The notes beneath the pieces are model-generated. The model was given only the letters and a program-made list of their open reading frames with translations. It was not told where the DNA came from and did no database searches. This document shows positions 17,201 through 25,158 of a DNA stretch of 64,000 nucleotides, piece by piece. This DNA is from JBEKTW01 sp049515655 (GTDB lineage Bacteria; Bacteroidota; Ignavibacteria; UBA10030; SZUA-254): the NCBI GenBank assembly GCA_049515655.1, contig JBEKTW010000024.1:7832-71831 (forward strand). The letters are read 5' to 3'. Numbering within the stretch: position 1 is the first letter of the stretch; each line of letters opens with the position of its first letter. The translations under genes and the position numbers were made by a program.

Positions 17201-18025
17201 ATGCGGCATAGGTTTCTTGTACCACTCCTTCTCATCCTCATCTTCGAGTTTTCCCCTTACGGGGCTGCAGACATCTTTGCGCAAAATCCTGCTATACGGG
17301 ATTCCGTAGAGCAGAACAAATACAATCTCTCTCAGCTAGGAGACGAAACGGGGAGGTTCTTCACACAGCCGCTTCGTTGGGAAGGAAGTGATTGGCTCAG
17401 ATTGGGCGTGATTGGCGCCGGGACATTCTTAGCTATGCAAGCCGATCAGCCAATCCGCACAGCAGTCCAAAAAGATCAACGATATTACTACAGCGTTCCC
17501 ATTGAGGGAGGTAGAATCTGGGGAGAGTCGTACGTGACTCCGACATTGACCGTTGCGTTCTACTTACATGGATGGTTGACCGATAATTCTTCCACGAAAA
17601 AAATGGGTTTTGAAATCGGGCAATCTGTAATCTATTCGGCCGTAATTACCCAGATACTATCGAAATCCGTCGGTAGAGCAAGGCCGAATCAGAATCTGGG
17701 CAGGTCCGATTATCAACCGTTTACGATTTCTGGCGAGGATTATCATTCGCTTCCCGGGGGACACTCGTCGGCTGCCTTGGTACTCTCCACCGTTCTGTCA
17801 AGAAATGCACCTTCTGGTTACCTCAAAGTTCTGGCGTACGTGCCCGCCGTATTCACCCTCTTCTCCCGGGTGTATCAGGATTACCACTGGACTTCCGATG
17901 ATCTTCTCGGTGCGGCAATCGGCTATTCTGTAACCGACTGGGTTGTCAATCAACACGAACAAAAAGAGAGCCGGGTTGAAGTGTCTTCTGTCTATCCGTT
18001 CACTGTCAGAATAATTATTAACTGA
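17201..18025 (+). CDS. PAP2-family phosphatase, array copy 1
   Basis: A 274-residue protein with signal peptide (LVPLLLILIFEFSPYG) and a PAP2 domain at about 75-255. PAP2 enzymes remove phosphate from phosphatidic acid, undecaprenyl diphosphate or similar lipids in the periplasm. Motif 1 is LSKSVGRARP: the lysine usually eight residues before the RP pair is serine, with Lys one place later. Motif 2 is PGGH and motif 3 SRVYQDYHWTSD, with His and the relay Asp intact. The start at 17201 has AAAAGGA; a longer frame begins at 17111. Five bases separate it from copy 2. It shares QADQPIR and KDQRY with copy 3. Confidence 0.87.
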   Translation: MRHRFLVPLLLILIFEFSPYGAADIFAQNPAIRDSVEQNKYNLSQLGDETGRFFTQPLRWEGSDWLRLGVIGAGTFLAMQADQPIRTAVQKDQRYYYSVPIEGGRIWGESYVTPTLTVAFYLHGWLTDNSSTKKMGFEIGQSVIYSAVITQILSKSVGRARPNQNLGRSDYQPFTISGEDYHSLPGGHSSAALVLSTVLSRNAPSGYLKVLAYVPAVFTLFSRVYQDYHWTSDDLLGAAIGYSVTDWVVNQHEQKESRVEVSSVYPFTVRIIIN

Positions 18026-18030
18026 ATCGC

Positions 18031-18912
18031 ATGACTACAGCATATTCTTCCATCCAGAAAAACTCAACGAAAATTCTCCTTTTTCCCGGGACACGCTCTT
18101 ACGCAATCCGGCATAAATTCTTTCTGTCACTTTTCCTCCTCCTTTTCTTCCAACCAGCCCTCTTCGCACAAAATCCCGCTTTACGGGATTCCGTAGAGGG
18201 GAACAAATACGATTTTACTCAATTCGGAAATGAGACCTGGAGTTTTATTAAACAACCGACCAAATGGGACGGAAGCGATTGGTTCAAAGTCGGGTTGATA
18301 GGTGCCGGATCATTTTTACTTGTTGAAACTGTTGACCAACCAGCTCGAGATTTGGCTTTCCAGGACAGAAGTTATGTAAGAAGCGTACCGATTGAGGCGG
18401 GCAGAATATGGGGAGAGATGTATTCCCCCGTGCTGCTCTTTGCCGGCTTTGCCACACATTCTTTGATAACGAATGACAATTCGACAAGGAAAATCGCTTA
18501 TGAAATCGGACAATCCTGTCTCTACGCGGGCGCAATGGAGTATATACTAAAGAGTGCGATTGGAAGAGCAAGACCGTATTTGAACCAAGGTAAATCGAGT
18601 TATCGCCTATTCACATTGGATGACGATTATCATTCGTTTCCCTCCGGCCATTCAGCCGCGGCAGTTGCAATCTCAACTGTCCTTTCGAGAAATGTCGGCC
18701 CCACATGGCTGAAAATACTCGTGTACTTGCCCGCTGCAATCACTCCAGTCTCCCGGGTATACGAAGATATGCACTGGGTATCGAGTTGTTTTATCGGCAG
18801 TGCAATCGGCTACTTTGTTTCCGACTGGGTCGTAGATCTTCATGAACGAAATGAATCGCGAGTGCACGTGTCTTCGATTCTTCCACTCACCATCAGTGTA
18901 ACTCTTAATTAG
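18031..18912 (+). CDS. PAP2-family phosphatase, array copy 2 (relay Asp replaced)
   Basis: A 293-residue PAP2 protein. A hydrophobic export segment lies at about 30-46 (FFLSLFLLLFFQPALFAQ), so there are about 28 residues before it. Motif 1 is intact (LKSAIGRARP), motif 2 is PSGH, but motif 3 reads SRVYEDMHWVSS: the His is present and the Asp three residues after it, which forms the charge relay in this family, is Ser. It shares TVDQPARDLAFQDRSY-like text with copy 4. Five bases separate it from copies 1 and 3. No ATG is available near the export segment, so the long N-terminus is probably real. Activity may be reduced or altered; this is an inference. Confidence 0.85.
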   Translation: MTTAYSSIQKNSTKILLFPGTRSYAIRHKFFLSLFLLLFFQPALFAQNPALRDSVEGNKYDFTQFGNETWSFIKQPTKWDGSDWFKVGLIGAGSFLLVETVDQPARDLAFQDRSYVRSVPIEAGRIWGEMYSPVLLFAGFATHSLITNDNSTRKIAYEIGQSCLYAGAMEYILKSAIGRARPYLNQGKSSYRLFTLDDDYHSFPSGHSAAAVAISTVLSRNVGPTWLKILVYLPAAITPVSRVYEDMHWVSSCFIGSAIGYFVSDWVVDLHERNESRVHVSSILPLTISVTLN

Positions 18913-18917
18913 GCCGG

Positions 18918-19772
18918 ATGATGACTCGATGCTCTTCATTGCATAAGACCGCAGAGTACATGTTCCTCTTTCGGAGAGCGTACTATTCCTCAATGCACCA
19001 TAGAATTCTTTTATCACTCTTCGTTTTGATCATCTGTGAATCTTTCTCCGTCGCACAAAACAAATACGATTTCACTCAGTTTTGGAATGAGACCGGGAGT
19101 TTCATTAAACAACCGACCGCATGGGAAGGAAGTGATTGGCTAAAACTTGGTCTGACAGGTGCCGGCACATATTTGATCATGCAAGCCGATCAGCCGATTC
19201 GCGATGCAGTTCTAAAAGATCAAAGATACGACAAGAGTGTTCCGATCGAATTCGGTAGAATGTGGGGGGAACTCTATTCGCCGGTGGTGCTCTTTGGCGG
19301 TTTCGCCGTACATTCAATGCTCACCAGTGACATGGGAACAAGGAAAATTGCTTATGAGATCGGACAGGCTTCGCTCTATGCCGGCGCAGTGAATTATGTC
19401 TTAAAGGTGGGATTTGGCAGGGCGCGACCTTATACGGGTGAAGGGCACAACTCATATCACCCATTCTCATCACTTTTTGATGTGGATCATCAGTCATTTC
19501 CCGGCGGGCATAATACGGCTGCATTTGCCATTTCGACTGTTCTTTCAAGGAACGCCAAACCGGTTTGGCTAAAAACAGTAGCGTACCTGCCGGCCGTACT
19601 AACATTTGTCTCTCGAGTTTATCAGGATCAGCACTGGACCTCCGATGATTTTGCCGGCGCAGCTTGCGGTTACTTTATTGCAGCCTGGGTTGTAGATCTG
19701 CATGAACAAGATGAATCGCGGGTGCACGTGTCTTCCATCTTTCCACTCACCATAAGGATAGCTCTCAATTAG
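18918..19772 (+). CDS. PAP2-family phosphatase, array copy 3
   Basis: A 284-residue PAP2 protein; an internal ATG at 18993 would give a 259-residue form beginning just before the signal peptide (ILLSLFVLIICESFSVAQ). All three motifs are intact: LKVGFGRARP, PGGH and SRVYQDQHWTSD. It shares MQADQPIR and LKDQRY with copy 1. The upstream ATG overlaps an AGG carried by the stop of copy 2 (TAGGCCGGATG), consistent with coupled translation. The N-terminal stretch before the signal peptide is recognisably related to those of copies 2 and 4. Confidence 0.87.
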   Translation: MMTRCSSLHKTAEYMFLFRRAYYSSMHHRILLSLFVLIICESFSVAQNKYDFTQFWNETGSFIKQPTAWEGSDWLKLGLTGAGTYLIMQADQPIRDAVLKDQRYDKSVPIEFGRMWGELYSPVVLFGGFAVHSMLTSDMGTRKIAYEIGQASLYAGAVNYVLKVGFGRARPYTGEGHNSYHPFSSLFDVDHQSFPGGHNTAAFAISTVLSRNAKPVWLKTVAYLPAVLTFVSRVYQDQHWTSDDFAGAACGYFIAAWVVDLHEQDESRVHVSSIFPLTIRIALN

Positions 19773-19777
19773 GTCCG

Positions 19778-20629
19778 ATGATGACTCAATGTTCATCGCA
19801 TAAAATCTCAGACCACATGTTCCTCTTTCGCAGAGCGTACTATTACACAATGCGCCATAGAATTCTCTTATCACTCCTCGTCGTGATCATCTGCGAATCT
19901 TCACTGTTCGCACAAAACAAATACAATTTCTCTCAGTTCGGAAATGAGACGGTCGATTTTGTCAAACAACCGTCGAAATGGGACGGAAGTGATTGGCTCA
20001 AACTCGGGATGATGGGGGCCGGATCATTTGTGCTTATCGAAACTGCCGATCAGCCGGCTCGGGATTTAGCTCTCAAGGACAGAAGTTATTTAAACAGCGT
20101 TCCGATTGAGGCGGGCAGAATATGGGGAGAGCTGTATACCCCCGTGGTGCTCTTTGCCGGCTTTGCCGCACATTCATTGATAACGAATGACAATTCGACA
20201 AGGGAAATTGCCTATGAAATCGGCCAGGCCTCACTTTATACGGGCGGAATTATCTATGTGCTAAAGACTGTGGTTGGCAGAGCACGACCGGATATGAACG
20301 AAGGTTCATCCAGTTATCACCCATTCTCATTCAGCGACGAGGATCATTCGTTTCCCGGAGGACATGCAGCCGCAGCATTTACAGTATCAACTGTTCTTTC
20401 CAGAAATGCCGGCCCAACATGGTTGAAGATACTTGCGTACGTGCCCGCTGCGATCACTCCAATCTCTCGGGTATATGAAGATAAACACTGGATATCGAGT
20501 TGTTTTCTCGGCGGTGCCATCGGCTACTTTGTCGCCAAATGGGTTGTCGATACTCATGAGGCAAAGGATAAACAAATTCAAAGCACGTCAATCACCCCTC
20601 TCTTCAATATGAGTGTTGTTATTAATTAA
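19778..20629 (+). CDS. PAP2-family phosphatase, array copy 4 (relay Asp replaced)
   Basis: A 283-residue PAP2 protein with an alternative internal start at 19850. Export segment ILLSLLVVIICESSLFAQ. Motif 1 LKTVVGRARP and motif 2 PGGH are intact; motif 3 is SRVYEDKHWISS, with Ser in place of the relay Asp exactly as in copy 2. It shares ETADQPARDLALKDRSY-type text with copy 2. Its C-terminus (KDKQIQSTSITPLFNMSVVIN region) diverges from the RVHVSSIFPLT ending of copies 2 and 3. It is the last member of the array. Confidence 0.85.
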   Translation: MMTQCSSHKISDHMFLFRRAYYYTMRHRILLSLLVVIICESSLFAQNKYNFSQFGNETVDFVKQPSKWDGSDWLKLGMMGAGSFVLIETADQPARDLALKDRSYLNSVPIEAGRIWGELYTPVVLFAGFAAHSLITNDNSTREIAYEIGQASLYTGGIIYVLKTVVGRARPDMNEGSSSYHPFSFSDEDHSFPGGHAAAAFTVSTVLSRNAGPTWLKILAYVPAAITPISRVYEDKHWISSCFLGGAIGYFVAKWVVDTHEAKDKQIQSTSITPLFNMSVVIN

Positions 20630-20661
20630 GGCTATTATCCGTTCAATAAAAGGAAAGGAAT

Positions 20662-20826
20662 ATGTCCATGGATATCACGAAGAACGCAGGGATGTTGCTG
20701 CTGGGCATCTGGCTCGTAGTCTCGGGTCTGGTAGCACTTGTCCCGGCATTATTTTTCAATGGTCTGGGAACGATACTGGCAATACTTGCCATTCTCGCCG
20801 GAATATTCATTTTGATGCGCAAGTAG
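20662..20826 (+). CDS. Small two-helix membrane protein
   Basis: A 54-residue open frame from ATG 20662 with a strong AAAGGAAAGGAAT site. It has two helices: GMLLLGIWLVVSGLVALVP and LGTILAILAILAGIFILM, joined by a FFNG turn, ending in RK. I know this as a recurrent small membrane protein of bacteria and archaea with no assigned function. It follows the PAP2 array by 32 bases and may be in the same transcript. Confidence 0.75.
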   Translation: MSMDITKNAGMLLLGIWLVVSGLVALVPALFFNGLGTILAILAILAGIFILMRK

Positions 20827-20986
20827 TTCAATGCCGCTAGTCGATTGCGGAAGCTGCCGCACAGTTGCTTCGGTAAACTCCGTAGCCGCACCGGCCAAAT
20901 CGCGATGAGCATTGCGCTTCACTAATGAAATTCCGATGGTCACAAGAAATGCAACCGTTCTGAACTAGCTCAAAGGAAGCAAAAGG

Positions 20987-21871
20987 GTGACAAAGAAATC
21001 AAAAAATCGGTTCATTCTTATCAATTTCATCGTCTATTCGCTGGCTGTTATCAGCCCGGTGAAACCAGTGTATTCGCAGTCTCCCGGAAGCGATACTACA
21101 TTTCATCCTTACCATGTTAACTACTGGGTAACAGGTGGTGTCTTAATTGCGGGACTTGCGACCGAAAAAATGGGGGTAAACTGGATATCGGCCAAGCCGA
21201 ACCTGACGAATGCAGAACTACAGACATTGGATAGAAATGATTTTACCGCAATTGACCGTTGGGCTTTGGATCTGGACCCCTCGAATATGAGTTACTACGA
21301 TAAACTTTCCGATCAAGTGGTTGGGGGTATAGTCGTTCTTCCGCTTCTCACAATGCTGGATCACAACATCAGGCAAGACTGGTTGAACGTGATTCTGATG
21401 TATTCGGAGACCATATTAATCACAAATAATATATACCTGTACAGTCCTTTCGGACCGACTTTTCAAAATAGATTCCGTCCTGTTGTTTACTACGATGCTC
21501 TTGGTACCAGTGACGTGAGAATGAGAGGCGGCAACCGGAATTCACTTTACAGCGGCCATGTTGCCTCTGCCGCATCGGCCACCTTTTTTACCGCAAAGGT
21601 GTATTGTGATTACCATCCGCAATTGGGTTGGAACAAATATCTTGTGTATGGTGCAGCAGCCATACCGCCTCTTATCCTGGCATATATAAGGTTGAGAGCA
21701 CTCGCGCATTTTCCATCCGACTTAATGGTTGGTTTCGGAGTAGGGGCATTATGCGGCATAATGATCCCCGAACTTCATCGCATTGAAATCGAGCACACTT
21801 CATTTGGGTTATATTCTTCTTCTGAAGGGACTGGAATAAGTCTGAAATGGCAGCCGGGCTTTGGACAATAG
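20987..21871 (+). CDS. Divergent PAP2-family protein
   Basis: A 294-residue protein starting at GTG 20987 behind AAAGGAAGCAAAAGG. After the signal segment (FIVYSLAVISPVKPVYSQ) come several membrane helices. PAP2 motif 1 is QNRFRPVVY (no Lys at the usual place), motif 2 is YSGH, and motif 3 is RLRALAHFPSD with His and Asp intact. It is not a member of the four-gene array: sequence outside the motifs differs. The substrate is unknown; undecaprenyl diphosphate or phospholipid phosphates are the usual family substrates. Confidence 0.82.
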   Translation: MTKKSKNRFILINFIVYSLAVISPVKPVYSQSPGSDTTFHPYHVNYWVTGGVLIAGLATEKMGVNWISAKPNLTNAELQTLDRNDFTAIDRWALDLDPSNMSYYDKLSDQVVGGIVVLPLLTMLDHNIRQDWLNVILMYSETILITNNIYLYSPFGPTFQNRFRPVVYYDALGTSDVRMRGGNRNSLYSGHVASAASATFFTAKVYCDYHPQLGWNKYLVYGAAAIPPLILAYIRLRALAHFPSDLMVGFGVGALCGIMIPELHRIEIEHTSFGLYSSSEGTGISLKWQPGFGQ

Positions 21872-22073
21872 GCATGTTTACTTCCGGAAATGAATTTCGT
21901 TGTGTTTCTACTATAGTAATCATGCTGTTGAGTCTGTGCCAATTTGCTGAATGGTTTTATAAGAGGAAAACATGCAATCATCATACCGAAATCAGAAGTT
22001 ATAGATGGCCGGAATCCCCAATAATCGGGATCGGAGCCATTTCAATCAGATGTACTATCGAAGGAGAAACATT

Positions 22074-22568
22074 ATGCGCTACATACTTGCAGCAATCGCC
22101 GTAGTGATCCTGGTGAGCACCGTCTGTGCTCAGGTTCACGTTAATCTTAACCTGAATCTGGATCGTCAACCAATCTGGGGTCCGACCGGTTACGATCATG
22201 TTGAATATTATTACCTGCCCGACATTGAAGTCTACTACAATGTTCCCCAGCACAAATTCTGGTATAATGAAAGAGGACGCTGGGTCAGCGGATCATCGTT
22301 GCCTTCCCGGTATCGTGATTTTGACTTGTATAGATCTTACAAGGTAGTTGTGAATGAACCGGCACCGTATCGAAATCACAAAATGTATCAAGAAAAATAT
22401 GGTTCGTATAAAGGTCGTCACGATCAGGAGCCGATCCGCGATAGCCGTGATTCGAAATATTTTGTAAACAAAAACCACCCCGGACATAAGAACTGGGTAA
22501 AGCAACAAAAGCATGATAATGGTAAAGGCAAAGCAAAGGGTCGCGACGATAAGCCCGGACGAAACTAA
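22074..22568 (+). CDS. Exported basic protein, unknown (common in Bacteroidota)
   Basis: A 164-residue exported protein starting at ATG 22074 behind GAAGGAGAAACATT. Signal peptide YILAAIAVVILVSTVCAQ. The mature part begins with alternating Val/Asn/Leu strands, then PIWGPTGYDHVEYYYLPDIE, a stretch YYNVPQHKFWYNERGRWV and ends in a long Lys/Arg/Asp-rich tail (NKNHPGHKNWVKQQ). I have seen this pattern as hypothetical proteins in Bacteroidota, but no function is assigned. The tail charge suggests contact with phospholipid heads or wall polymers. Confidence 0.75.
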   Translation: MRYILAAIAVVILVSTVCAQVHVNLNLNLDRQPIWGPTGYDHVEYYYLPDIEVYYNVPQHKFWYNERGRWVSGSSLPSRYRDFDLYRSYKVVVNEPAPYRNHKMYQEKYGSYKGRHDQEPIRDSRDSKYFVNKNHPGHKNWVKQQKHDNGKGKAKGRDDKPGRN

Positions 22569-22591
22569 CAGACACGACGAACAAGATCGGC

Positions 22592-23200
22592 ATGGAAATG
22601 GTGGAAAATGAAATGAAGCCGCAGGTGGATAAGAACATCAATGTTTTTGAACAACCTGCGGAGACGGGGATCGGTCACAGGAAGACCATGATATTCAAAC
22701 AACTCCGGACGCTGCGCTGGCCAGACTTGTCCACTCTTCTTGGCCTTCTGTGCGTTTCTTCTTCGGTGTATTGTTCCTTCAAAGGCGTGTTTGCGTTAGC
22801 ATACGCCCTGATTCTCGCCCAATTCATCTTCGACTATGCCGATGGGAAGTTGGCACGTAGCATTGGTGGAGGAGTCCTAGGGGTCTACTTGGACAGCTTC
22901 TCGGATTTCATGGCAGTTTCCGCTTCGGTTGTGTTCGGTTGGTTTGTTGGAATAGACGGTCTTGCAATGTATATTGCGGGATTCTTGAATATAAGTGCGG
23001 CGGCAATACGATTGGCCTACTTCACGACAAATAAACAGAAGGGGTTCACCGGTGTTCCGACGGTATTGGCCGCAGTCACAGTTTCAACGATTGCTTACCT
23101 TGGATATTTCTTTGCCGGAGCAAGCATCGGCTGGTTTGTGATTTTCTATTTTGCTTCTGCCGTTGCAATGATCTCTGATTTGAGAATGAAGAAAATATAA
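22592..23200 (+). CDS. CDP-alcohol phosphatidyltransferase family protein
   Basis: A 202-residue integral membrane enzyme. Residues of about 85-110 hold the family signature: DYADGKLAR, then seven residues, G, and DSFSD, matching D-x2-D-G-x2-A-R-x7-9-G-x3-D-x3-D. These residues bind Mg2+ and the CDP moiety. The enzymes transfer a phosphatidyl group from CDP-diacylglycerol to an alcohol such as serine, inositol or glycerol phosphate; the acceptor cannot be read here. The soluble N-terminus of about 35 residues may be partly untranslated, since ATGs occur at 22592, 22601 and 22613. It lies downstream of five PAP2 genes, supporting a lipid-metabolism island. Confidence 0.87.
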   Translation: MEMVENEMKPQVDKNINVFEQPAETGIGHRKTMIFKQLRTLRWPDLSTLLGLLCVSSSVYCSFKGVFALAYALILAQFIFDYADGKLARSIGGGVLGVYLDSFSDFMAVSASVVFGWFVGIDGLAMYIAGFLNISAAAIRLAYFTTNKQKGFTGVPTVLAAVTVSTIAYLGYFFAGASIGWFVIFYFASAVAMISDLRMKKI

Positions 23201-23260
23201 TCGAATTCCCATGGCTGAACAAAGCAATCCTTTCGTCGGTGGCGCGTCATTTTCACTTGT

Positions 23261-23333
23261 GAGTGCGGTGTCGACCCCACCTTCCGTCCTCCCCCTGGTA
23301 AGGGGAGAACACAAGAGGGGGTCCTGGCGTGGA
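23261..23333. repeat. Dispersed intergenic repeat, copy 1
   Basis: The segment GAGTGC..GTG..ACCCCACCTTCCGT (23261-23287) recurs at 49918-49944, and AAGGGG.AGAA.ACAAGAGGGGGT (about 23300-23323) recurs at 50314-50337. A CCCC/GGGG snap-back (23290-23304) lies inside. The open frame through it (23211-23417) is not a credible gene. Confidence 0.6.
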
Positions 23334-23432
23334 AGACCCGACTTCGCTCTCAGGCGCTGCCCCTTTGTTAGAAAGTTTGCGGCGCCAATCCTGACTGTGT
23401 CAAGGACGACAAGCTGATCGGAACGTGAGAAC

Positions 23433-24044
23433 ATGGAGCTTATCTTTTTCCTGAAAGGACTGATTATAGGATTTGGGATGGCGGTGCCTATCGGACCGAT
23501 CGGGGTACTGTGCATCCGCAAGACACTGGCTGAGGGGCACTCACGCGGCCTGATCATCGGCCTTGGGGCTGCAACCGCAGATTCGCTGTACGGCAGTATC
23601 GCTGCGTTTGGTCTCACGTTTGTCTCGGAGGTGATCGCTACCGAGCACTTTTGGCTGCGTCTGGTCGGAGGAAGTATACTCCTGTATCTTGGCATAAGGA
23701 CATATCGTGCGAGGCGCAAGGATTCCATAATCCCCTTCGACAACAAGGGATTGTTGGGATCGTACGTCTCCGCCTGTCTCCTCGCACTTACGAATCCGGT
23801 GACCATCTTTGCCTTTGTTGCCGTGTTCGCTGCTTTTGGGCTAGGACACAAGCTAACTATCATCTCAGCGTGCACTCTTGTCCTCGGAGTGTTTGCAGGT
23901 TCGTGTCTATGGTTTCTGACTCTTAGCTACGTTGCCACGCTCTTCAGAAAGAAGCTGGACTCAAGTGGACTCAGATGGGTCAATAGGATTGCCGGCGTCC
24001 TGATGATTTTATCCGGGCTTGCTGCCTTTGTGAGTATGATTTGA
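23433..24044 (+). CDS. LysE family translocator
   Basis: A 203-residue membrane protein with about six helices. The LysE hallmarks are the first helix with GMAVPIGPIGVLCIR, the GLGAATADSLYG segment and LLALTNPVTIFAFVAVF in the middle. These proteins export amino acids or related small molecules. The substrate is unknown. The start at ATG 23433 is preceded by GGAACGTGAGAAC. The next gene (AI-2E family) follows after a short gap. Confidence 0.87.
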   Translation: MELIFFLKGLIIGFGMAVPIGPIGVLCIRKTLAEGHSRGLIIGLGAATADSLYGSIAAFGLTFVSEVIATEHFWLRLVGGSILLYLGIRTYRARRKDSIIPFDNKGLLGSYVSACLLALTNPVTIFAFVAVFAAFGLGHKLTIISACTLVLGVFAGSCLWFLTLSYVATLFRKKLDSSGLRWVNRIAGVLMILSGLAAFVSMI

Positions 24045-24081
24045 CCATTGGAACCATCAATGTTTGTCCCTGCACGCATTT

Positions 24082-25158
24082 ATGACTGATCAGAATACTT
24101 CTCATCGCATAATGCGCCTCCTCATCATTGCGGCGGCGATCGTGGTAATCATCTGGGGTATCAATCAGGCACAGTCGGTCGTGGTCTTGTTCCTTGTCTC
24201 TTTTTTTCTCGCTGTCATCGGGACGGTGCCGGTACTCTGGATGGAACGGAAAGGCGTTCCTTCTGTTGCCGCTGTGTTGATTGTAGTGGCAGCTATGGTT
24301 GTTCTTCTGCTGAGTATCGGTGTGGTCGTAGGCGCGTCGCTCAACAGTTTTTCCAATGCATTGCCTTCCTACCAGACTCGCATACATGACATGCTTTTTG
24401 CAATCAAGGCGCAGTTGGCAAGGAAGGGCATCACAATTACCGACGAAGTCCTCCTCGGCTATGTCAACCCCGGGGCGGTGATGAACTTGACTGCTTCCTT
24501 GTTCACATCATTGAGTTCGGTGCTTTCCAATATTGTCCTGATTCTGTTCACCGTCATGTTCATTCTGCTTGAAGCCTCAAGTTTTCCGACCAAGCTTCGC
24601 TCCGTTCTCGATAACCCTGAAGCTGCTTTTCCGCAGTTTACGATGTTCGTCAATGATATAAAACATTATGTGGTCATCAAGACGTTGATAAACCTGATCG
24701 GGGGCATACTGATAACGATATGGCTGTCCATTCTCGGCGTAGATTACCCCGTCCTGTGGGGATTTCTGGCATTTCTGCTCCACTTCATACCGAGTGTGGG
24801 TTCTATTGTCGCGGCCGTTCCCGCCGTTCTCCTTGCCCTTATTCAACTTGGAGAAGGCTCTGCTGCACTTGCTGCCGCCGGATATCTGGTAACCGGCATC
24901 ATAATCGGTAACGTTGTCGAACCAAGGATCATGGGGCGCAGGCTTGGCTTGTCTACGCTTGTCGTTTTTGTGTCTTTGATCTTTTGGGGAAGCCTGCTTG
25001 GTGTGGTCGGTGCGCTCCTCTGCGTACCTCTCACGATGACCCTCAAGCTTGCCTGTGAGGCGAATGAAGACACACGATGGATTGCTGTGTTGCTAGGATC
25101 AGAAGATTTCAATGAAGTTTCTCCACCAATCTCGAAGAAGAAGAAAGAACGATCATGA
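24082..25158 (+). CDS. AI-2E family transporter (UPF0118/PerM-type)
   Basis: A 358-residue membrane protein, start ATG 24082 (a TTG at 24064 is also in frame). It has about eight helices with the family landmarks VLFLVSFFLAVIGTVP, a soluble middle region, LILFTVMFILLEA, the DYPVLWGFLAFLLHFIPSVGS motif and GNVVEPRIMGRRLGLSTLVVF near the end. Family members include the AI-2 exporter TqsA and Na+/H+ antiporters; the substrate cannot be named. Its stop overlaps the next start by ATGA (25155-25158), so the two are translationally coupled. Confidence 0.88.
   Translation: MTDQNTSHRIMRLLIIAAAIVVIIWGINQAQSVVVLFLVSFFLAVIGTVPVLWMERKGVPSVAAVLIVVAAMVVLLLSIGVVVGASLNSFSNALPSYQTRIHDMLFAIKAQLARKGITITDEVLLGYVNPGAVMNLTASLFTSLSSVLSNIVLILFTVMFILLEASSFPTKLRSVLDNPEAAFPQFTMFVNDIKHYVVIKTLINLIGGILITIWLSILGVDYPVLWGFLAFLLHFIPSVGSIVAAVPAVLLALIQLGEGSAALAAAGYLVTGIIIGNVVEPRIMGRRLGLSTLVVFVSLIFWGSLLGVVGALLCVPLTMTLKLACEANEDTRWIAVLLGSEDFNEVSPPISKKKKERS

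Noticed and set aside
23211..23417. A 68-codon plus-strand frame
   Set aside because: It is made of dispersed repeat sequence and has no family match.
23084..23875. A 263-codon minus-strand frame across the phosphatidyltransferase and LysE genes
   Set aside because: It runs against two well-supported genes and an intergenic repeat.
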